A stretch of DNA of 64,000 nucleotides from Allokutzneria sp. A3M-2-11 16. GTDB lineage: Bacteria > Actinomycetota > Actinomycetes > Mycobacteriales > Pseudonocardiaceae. The translations under genes were made by a program, and so were the position numbers. Under the pieces are notes generated by a model. That model was not told where the DNA came from, did no database searches, and saw only the letters and a program-made list of their open reading frames with translations. Every line of letters starts with the position of its first letter. Position 1 is the first letter of the stretch. The stretch spans positions 1 through 64,000 of the forward strand of contig NZ_JANAVO010000020.1 in the NCBI RefSeq assembly GCF_024213555.1. Direction: 5' to 3'. Below are positions 59,099 through 64,000 of the stretch, in pieces.

Positions 59099-60304
59099 AT
59101 GCCCGAAACCGTTCCGTGGATTCTGTTCGCCCTCGGCGTGCTGCTCGCGCTCGTGGCCGGGTGGATCGCCTTGCGGTACCGCCGCATCGCCGACGCCAAC
59201 GCCGAGCGGATCGCCGTGCTCGACCGGACGGTCCGGGCGCGGGACGAGGAGCTCACCCACCTCGTCGAACGGCGGCTCCCGGCACTGGTCCACGGTGCCG
59301 TGCGCGGCGTCGACACCGAGGTCCCCGGCCCGCTGCACCACGAGTTGCACGGGGCAGTGCTGGACCTGGTCCGCGGCACCATCGACGACATCGTCGCCGC
59401 GGCCCGCGAGAACGCCGACCAGGCGGCGCGCGAGGTGGTGCTGGCCGTGGCGCGCAAGCTCCAGGGCCTGGCCAACAACCAGCAGCTGAAGCTCACCGAG
59501 ATGGTCGGGCGGCACGACGACCCGGCCTTCCTCGAGGACCTGATGCGGATCGACCACACCAACGCCCAGATCCTGCGCAGGGCGGTGGGCATGGCGGTGT
59601 TCTGCCGGGCGTGGCCGGGCCGCCAGCACTCCGCGACCGAGCTGCACGACGTGGTGCGCGGCGCGATGAGCAGAATCCTGGACTACCAGCGCGTGCACGT
59701 CGTGCGGATCGAGGACACCCGCCGCGTGCTGGGGCGCGTGGTCGAACCCCTGGTGATGACGCTCGCGGAGCTGCTGGAGAACGCCACGCGGTCCTCGCAC
59801 CCCAGCACCCCCGTGCAGGTGCACGTCCAGCTCACCCACACCGGCGTCGCGTTCGTGGTCGAAGACGCGGGTGTCGGCCTCGGCGGGACGGAGCGGGAGA
59901 AGGTCGTGCGGCTGCTCGGCGACGCTTCCCTCGGCATGTCCGACCTGGGCAACCCGCCGTGCTTCGGGCTGGCCACCTGCGGCGCGCTGGCCCGCAGGTA
60001 CGGCTTCACGGTGTGGGTGGACTCGGGTTCGGCGTTCGGCGGGGCGAGGGCCGTCGTGCACGTGCCGGGCCCGTTGCTGACCGAACCCGGTGCGGGCAGG
60101 CCGCTGGTCGCGGTCGCCGAAGCGCCACCGCGACCGCAGCCGACGACCACCGCCAACGGGCTGCCCAAGCGAGTCCGGCAGCACGCCCCCGCCATCGCCC
60201 GTCCTCCCGGCCAGGCCGCCGCCCCGCTGAGCGCGTTCCAGCGGGCGAGCCGGAAGGCGACCGAGGGCGCGGGAGCGCCCACCGAAGGGAGCCAGACCCC
60301 GTGA
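59099..60304 (+). CDS. cvnA: Conservon sensor-kinase-like protein CvnA
   Basis: A 401-residue protein: an N-terminal membrane helix (7-25), a coiled-coil and helical region (30-200), an HATPase_c domain (about 205-330) with LAELLENATRSS (N-box) and VEDAGVGLGG (G1), and a Pro/Ala-rich tail. It lacks an evident H-box. CvnA acts with CvnB-D as a membrane-linked, G-protein-coupled-like switch in actinomycetes. ATG 59099; the stop overlaps CvnB by GTGA. Confidence 0.88.
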   Translation: MPETVPWILFALGVLLALVAGWIALRYRRIADANAERIAVLDRTVRARDEELTHLVERRLPALVHGAVRGVDTEVPGPLHHELHGAVLDLVRGTIDDIVAAARENADQAAREVVLAVARKLQGLANNQQLKLTEMVGRHDDPAFLEDLMRIDHTNAQILRRAVGMAVFCRAWPGRQHSATELHDVVRGAMSRILDYQRVHVVRIEDTRRVLGRVVEPLVMTLAELLENATRSSHPSTPVQVHVQLTHTGVAFVVEDAGVGLGGTEREKVVRLLGDASLGMSDLGNPPCFGLATCGALARRYGFTVWVDSGSAFGGARAVVHVPGPLLTEPGAGRPLVAVAEAPPRPQPTTTANGLPKRVRQHAPAIARPPGQAAAPLSAFQRASRKATEGAGAPTEGSQTP

Positions 60305-60705
60305 CCGCCAACCGTGATGCCTGGATGCTGCGGCAGGTGCTGGACCAGCCGGAGGTCTACGACGCCGTGCTGGTCTCCGCGGACGGGCTGGTGCGCGCGT
60401 TCTCGCCGGGCCTGTCCCAGGACCACGCGGACGCCATCGCCGCCGCGCTGTCCGGGGTGCAGGCCGCGGGCCGCGCCACCGCCGTGTTCTGCCGCTCCGA
60501 CACCGACTCGTGGCGGCAGAGCCTGGTCGAGTTCGACGGCGGGTTCGTGGTGACGATCCGCGCGCACGACTCGACGTTGCTGTCGGTGGCCACGTCCGGG
60601 GCCGCCGACGTCGGGCAGGTCGCCTTCCGGATGCACGAGGTCGTCGCCCAGCTCGGGCGGGAGATGGGCACCGAGCTCCGGCAGGACCTTGGCAGCGGGG
60701 TATGA
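60301..60705 (+). CDS. cvnB: Conservon roadblock/LC7 protein CvnB
   Basis: A 134-residue roadblock/LC7 domain (WMLRQVLDQPEVYDAVLVSADGLVRAFSP ... GGFVVTIRAHDSTLLSVATSGAADVGQVAFRMHEVVAQLGREM). Roadblock partners act on the small GTPase CvnD. GTG 60301 overlaps cvnA; ATGA overlaps cvnC. Confidence 0.9.
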   Translation: MTANRDAWMLRQVLDQPEVYDAVLVSADGLVRAFSPGLSQDHADAIAAALSGVQAAGRATAVFCRSDTDSWRQSLVEFDGGFVVTIRAHDSTLLSVATSGAADVGQVAFRMHEVVAQLGREMGTELRQDLGSGV

Positions 60706-61052
60706 CCCCCCACCGGCGCGAGGACCTGGTGCGGCCCTTCGTGCTCACCGGCGGCCGCGCCCGCTCCGCGCCAGGGGCTCCGGTGCTGGACGTGGCCGCG
60801 ATGGTGACCGCGGTGCCCGGCGTGCCCGCACCGCCGGTGCAGCCCGAGTCGCTGGCGCTGCTGGAGCAGTGCGCGGGCCGCTACCTGTCGGTGGTGGAGC
60901 TGGCGGCCGCGATCGGCCAGCCGCTGGGCATCGCCCGCGTGCTCATCGGGGACCTGCTCGCCTCCGGCCACCTCAAGGCCGCGACGCCCGACAACGGCGC
61001 CGACCGCATCGCCATCCTGGAGAGGATGCTGCATGGCCTCCAGGCTCTCTGA
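60702..61052 (+). CDS. cvnC: Conservon DUF742 protein CvnC
   Basis: A 116-residue DUF742 winged-helix-like protein (LVRPFVLTGGRA, then CAGRYLSVVELAAAIGQPLGIARVLIGDLLASGHL). This is the standard third conservon member, possibly a DNA- or partner-binding adaptor. It overlaps cvnD by 20 bases. Confidence 0.9.
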   Translation: MTPHRREDLVRPFVLTGGRARSAPGAPVLDVAAMVTAVPGVPAPPVQPESLALLEQCAGRYLSVVELAAAIGQPLGIARVLIGDLLASGHLKAATPDNGADRIAILERMLHGLQAL

Positions 61053-61626
61053 CGGCGTCTACGTCCGGGACTCCGTGCAGATCGCGGTCAAGCTCCTGGT
61101 CGTGGGGCCGTTCGGGGTCGGCAAGACCACCCTGATCGGCGCGGTCAGCGAGATCGAGCCGCTGCGCACCGAGCAGCTGCTGACCCGGGCCGGGGAGATC
61201 GTCGACGACCTGCGCGGGCTGCCGGGGAAGAACACGACGACGGTCGCGCTGGACTTCGGCCGGATCACCCTCGGCGAGGACATCGTCCTGTACCTGTTCG
61301 GCACGCCGGGGCAGCCGCGGTTCATCCAGATCTGGCGCGACGTCGCCCGCGGCGCGTACGGGGCGCTGGTGCTGGTGGACACCCGGTCCCTGGACACCTC
61401 CTTCGAGGCACTGGGCCTGGTGGAGACGCTCGGGCTGCCCTACGTCGTCGCCGTCAACGCGTTCCCGGACACCCCGGGGTACTCGGCGGCGGAGCTGCGC
61501 GAGGCGCTCGACCTGGCCGCCGCCACGCCGCTGATCACCTGCCGGGCCCAGGACCGCGAGTCCGCCAAGAACGCGCTCATCGAACTCGTCCGACACCTCC
61601 ACGACGCCTACCGGGAGCACCAGTGA
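61033..61626 (+). CDS. cvnD: Conservon GTPase CvnD
   Basis: A 197-residue small GTPase-like protein: P-loop GPFGVGKTTLIG, switch-II-like LYLFGTPGQPRF (in place of DxxG), and a NAFPD region in place of NKxD. It is expected to cycle nucleotide under CvnA/B. It overlaps the P450 start by GTGA. Confidence 0.9.
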   Translation: MASRLSDGVYVRDSVQIAVKLLVVGPFGVGKTTLIGAVSEIEPLRTEQLLTRAGEIVDDLRGLPGKNTTTVALDFGRITLGEDIVLYLFGTPGQPRFIQIWRDVARGAYGALVLVDTRSLDTSFEALGLVETLGLPYVVAVNAFPDTPGYSAAELREALDLAAATPLITCRAQDRESAKNALIELVRHLHDAYREHQ

Positions 61627-62909
61627 CCACGCCGCCTCGGCTCTACGGGCCGGAGTTCGCCGCCGATCCCGAGGCCACCTACGACGCGCTGCGAGCCCGC
61701 GGCGGCCCCGTGCAGCCGGTTGAGCTCGCGCCGGGCGTGCGGGCCCTGCTGGTGATCGGCTACCACGCCGCGCTGGAAATCCTGCGCAGCCCGTACTTCA
61801 GCAAGGACGCGCGGCGGTGGAAGGCGCTCGGCGAGGGCCGCGTGCCCGCCGACAGCCCGGTCCTGCCGATCATGGGCTGGCGGCGGAGCCTGTGGTTCGC
61901 CGACGGCCAGGAGCACCTGCGCCTGCGCACGCCGGTGGAGCACGCGCTGCGCGGCATCAACCCGACGCTGCTGCGGGCCTGCGTGGAGCGCAGCGCCAAC
62001 GAGCTGATCGACCGCTTCCGCGAGCACGGCCGCGCCGACCTGGTCGCCCAGTACGCGGGCCCGATCCCGCTGATGGTGCTCGCCCAGCTCTTCGGCTGCC
62101 CCGACCACCTGCGCGACGCGATCGCCTCGGCCTTCCACGCCATGGTCAACGCCGCCGAACCGGAGGCCGCCCGGCGCGGGCTCGCCGACCTGGTGCGCTG
62201 CCTGTCCGAGCTGATCGAGATCAAGCGCCGGGAGCCCGGGGACGACGTGATCTCCCGGCTGCTGCGGCACTCCGCCGGGGTCTCGCACGAGGAGCTGGTC
62301 GACCAGCTGGTGGTGATCACCGGCGCCGGGCAGGTCCCGCACATCGCGTGGATCTCCACCGCGACGATGATGCTGCTCTCCGACGACCGCTTCGGCAGCG
62401 GTGTCACCGGCGGCAGCCTCACCGTGCTGGACGCGCTCAACGAGGTGCTGTGGCTCAACCCGCCGCACTCCAACTACTCCTTCGTCTACGCGATCCAGGA
62501 CTACCCGCTGCGCGACCGCGCCACCGGCAAGCAGTTCGTGATCCCCGCCGGGGAGCCGGTGGTGATCAGCCACGCGGCGGCGAACCTCGACCCGGGCCTG
62601 CCGACCACCCGGGACCAGCGCGCCGCCAACAGCGCGCACCTCGCGTTCAGCGCGGGACCGCACGCGTGCCCGGCCCAGGACGCGTCGTGGATCATCGGCG
62701 AGGTCGCCATCGACGTGCTGCTGGACCGGCTCCCCGACATGGAGCTGGCCGTCCCCGCCGGGGAGCTGCGCTGGCGGCCGGGCCCGTTCATCCGCGGCCT
62801 GACCGCGCTGCCCGTGCGCTTCTCCCCCGTCCCGGTGATGCACCGGGTGCCCGCGCCCGCCCCGGTCATGGTCGAGGCCGCGTCGTGGTGGCCCTCCGCC
62901 CAGGCGTGA
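61623..62909 (+). CDS. Cytochrome P450 of the conservon
   Basis: A 428-residue soluble P450. The heme Cys is in FSAGPHACPAQDAS (FxxGxHxC). The I-helix region is VVITGAGQVPHIAWIST, where the usual AGxDT is AGQVP, an altered proton-relay motif. The K-helix is present as LNEVLWLNPPH in place of a clear ExxR. Conservons of the cvn9 type end in P450 genes; the substrate is unknown. The altered I and K helices raise doubt about ordinary monooxygenase activity. Confidence 0.88.
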   Translation: MTTPPRLYGPEFAADPEATYDALRARGGPVQPVELAPGVRALLVIGYHAALEILRSPYFSKDARRWKALGEGRVPADSPVLPIMGWRRSLWFADGQEHLRLRTPVEHALRGINPTLLRACVERSANELIDRFREHGRADLVAQYAGPIPLMVLAQLFGCPDHLRDAIASAFHAMVNAAEPEAARRGLADLVRCLSELIEIKRREPGDDVISRLLRHSAGVSHEELVDQLVVITGAGQVPHIAWISTATMMLLSDDRFGSGVTGGSLTVLDALNEVLWLNPPHSNYSFVYAIQDYPLRDRATGKQFVIPAGEPVVISHAAANLDPGLPTTRDQRAANSAHLAFSAGPHACPAQDASWIIGEVAIDVLLDRLPDMELAVPAGELRWRPGPFIRGLTALPVRFSPVPVMHRVPAPAPVMVEAASWWPSAQA

Positions 62910-62990
62910 CCCCGATCCGGCTGTTGACGCGCGTGGCGCTGCGGGCGAATAATTCAACAGCCGATGATTTACCGCTCGGAGGGATCAGCG

Positions 62991-64000
62991 ATGACACACA
63001 CGAGCACGCAGAACCCGTTCGCCGCGCTGCCGCCGATCGCGCAGCAGATGGCGCCGCCCTTCGTCCAGATGGCCTTCGGACAGCTGCTGAAGACCGCCGT
63101 CGAGCTGCGACTGCCGACCGAGATCGGGCAGCGGCCGGTGACCGCCGACGACCTCGCGAACCGGACCGGAACGGACCCGGACGCGTTGCGGCGGCTGCTG
63201 AACGCGTTGTGCGCCTTCGGTTTCTTCCGCCGTGCGGGTGAGGACGCGTACGAGCACACCGAACTCTCCGCTCCGCTGCGCGAGGAAGCCGGAGCCACGC
63301 TCGCGGGGTTCCTCACCGCGGACTGGATGTGGGGCGCGTGGGGCGGGCTGACCACCGCCGTCCGCACCGGGTCGAGCCCGTTCCAGCAGCTGTACGGCAA
63401 GGCGTTCTTCGAGCACCTGGCGGACGACCCGGCGGCGAACAAGGTGTTCAACGACGCGATGACGCTGCTGCCCGGGTCGATGAACCACGTCTACGTGGAC
63501 GCCATCGACCTCAGCGACGCGAAGACCGTCGTCGACGTGGGCGGCGGGCAGGGCACGCTCGTCCGGGACCTGCTGGAGCACAACCCCGGGCTGCGCGGAA
63601 TCCTGTTCGACTTCGAGCCCGCGATCGCCGAGGCGGCACCGGAGCTGCGGCGGTCACCGCTGGCCGAGCGCTGCGAACTGGTCCCCGGCAGCGCGCTCGA
63701 CTCGGTCCCGGCGGGCGCGGACACCTACGTCCTGCGCACCGTCCTGCACATGTTGGACGACGAGGCCTGCGTCAAGGTGCTGCGCAACATCCGCGACGCC
63801 GCCGCGCCGGGCGCCCGGGTGTTCGTCATCGAACAGGTGCTCTCCGACCAGCCCGACAACCCCTTCCCGGTCCTGCTGGACCTGCTCATGCTGCTCGTCG
63901 AAGGCGGGCGGGAGCGCACCGAGGCGCAGTTCGCCGACCTGTTCCGCCGGGCCGGGCTCGACCACGTCGGCGTCACCCACACCCGGGCGATGTTCCAGAT
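62991..64000 (+). CDS. SAM-dependent O-methyltransferase (partial, cut by window end)
   Basis: Open from ATG 62991 (preceded by GGAGGG) to the last base, at least 336 residues. An N-terminal winged-helix dimerisation domain (ELRLPTEIGQRPVTADDLANRTGTDPDALRRLLNALCAFGFF) is followed by a Rossmann methyltransferase domain with the SAM motif TVVDVGGGQGTLV, then a typical plant-OMT/hydroxyneurosporene-type layout (YVLRTVLHMLDDEACVKVLRNIRDA). Substrate unknown; nearby P450 suggests secondary-metabolite tailoring, but this is speculative. Confidence 0.9.
   Translation, partial: MTHTSTQNPFAALPPIAQQMAPPFVQMAFGQLLKTAVELRLPTEIGQRPVTADDLANRTGTDPDALRRLLNALCAFGFFRRAGEDAYEHTELSAPLREEAGATLAGFLTADWMWGAWGGLTTAVRTGSSPFQQLYGKAFFEHLADDPAANKVFNDAMTLLPGSMNHVYVDAIDLSDAKTVVDVGGGQGTLVRDLLEHNPGLRGILFDFEPAIAEAAPELRRSPLAERCELVPGSALDSVPAGADTYVLRTVLHMLDDEACVKVLRNIRDAAAPGARVFVIEQVLSDQPDNPFPVLLDLLMLLVEGGRERTEAQFADLFRRAGLDHVGVTHTRAMFQ

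Noticed and set aside
59683-60636. Minus-strand frame across cvnA/cvnB
   Set aside because: Antisense shadow; the plus strand encodes the well-defined conservon order.

Overview
The window is high-GC actinomycete DNA with many GTG/TTG starts and operons built from 4-base ATGA/GTGA overlaps. Lsr2, a WhiB-type protein, a conservon (CvnA-D plus P450), a DinB/DUF664 protein and an integrated pSAM2-like conjugative element all point to a filamentous actinobacterium. I infer Pseudonocardiaceae or a close relative. I saw no rRNA, tRNA, CRISPR array or classical transposase.

Layout. 1-4.8 kb: repeat array, MFS pump with its TetR repressor, lsr2, and a secreted alpha/beta hydrolase with a TetR repressor. 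About 4.90-18.24 kb: one integrative conjugative element (AICE). It has a left minus-strand mini-operon, two related HTH-TPR regulators, an AT-richer cargo of SLATT membrane protein plus reverse transcriptase, a Pif-like Nudix gene, an XRE repressor, a Xis-WhiB-Spd-FtsK transfer operon, and a large serine integrase beside the right end. Reconstructing the attachment site from the two ends gives a long near-palindrome. 18.4-33.5 kb: ordinary chromosomal genes (thioesterase/MarR/beta-glucosidase, ArsR-SRPBCC with MFS pump, aminotransferase operon, glycosyltransferase, aquaporin, intradiol dioxygenase), a chimeric pseudogene, and two inverted copies of a 63-bp stem-loop repeat.

33.6-43.4 kb: a tight plus-strand catabolic operon: XRE-cupin regulator, hydantoinase-type amidohydrolase, IclR regulator, urocanase-like hydratase, DUF917 protein, M20 N-carbamoyl-amidohydrolase, MFS transporter, and a secreted histidine-ammonia-lyase-like protein lacking the canonical Ala-Ser-Gly (MIO) triad. 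These steps fit degradation of ergothioneine or another modified imidazole to glutamate better than ordinary histidine utilisation.

43.4-57.5 kb: two DUF222-HNH (13E12/REP-type) genes, one flanked by inverted repeats that also recur at the window start; a two-sensor LuxR-type signalling cluster with one degenerate sensor; an ECF42-type sigma factor with its YCII partner; lipoproteins; an M23 peptidase-lectin; an ADP-ribosylglycohydrolase. 57.5-64 kb: a carboxylesterase remnant, a secreted glucose/sorbosone dehydrogenase-like protein, the conservon with its P450, and an O-methyltransferase cut by the window end.
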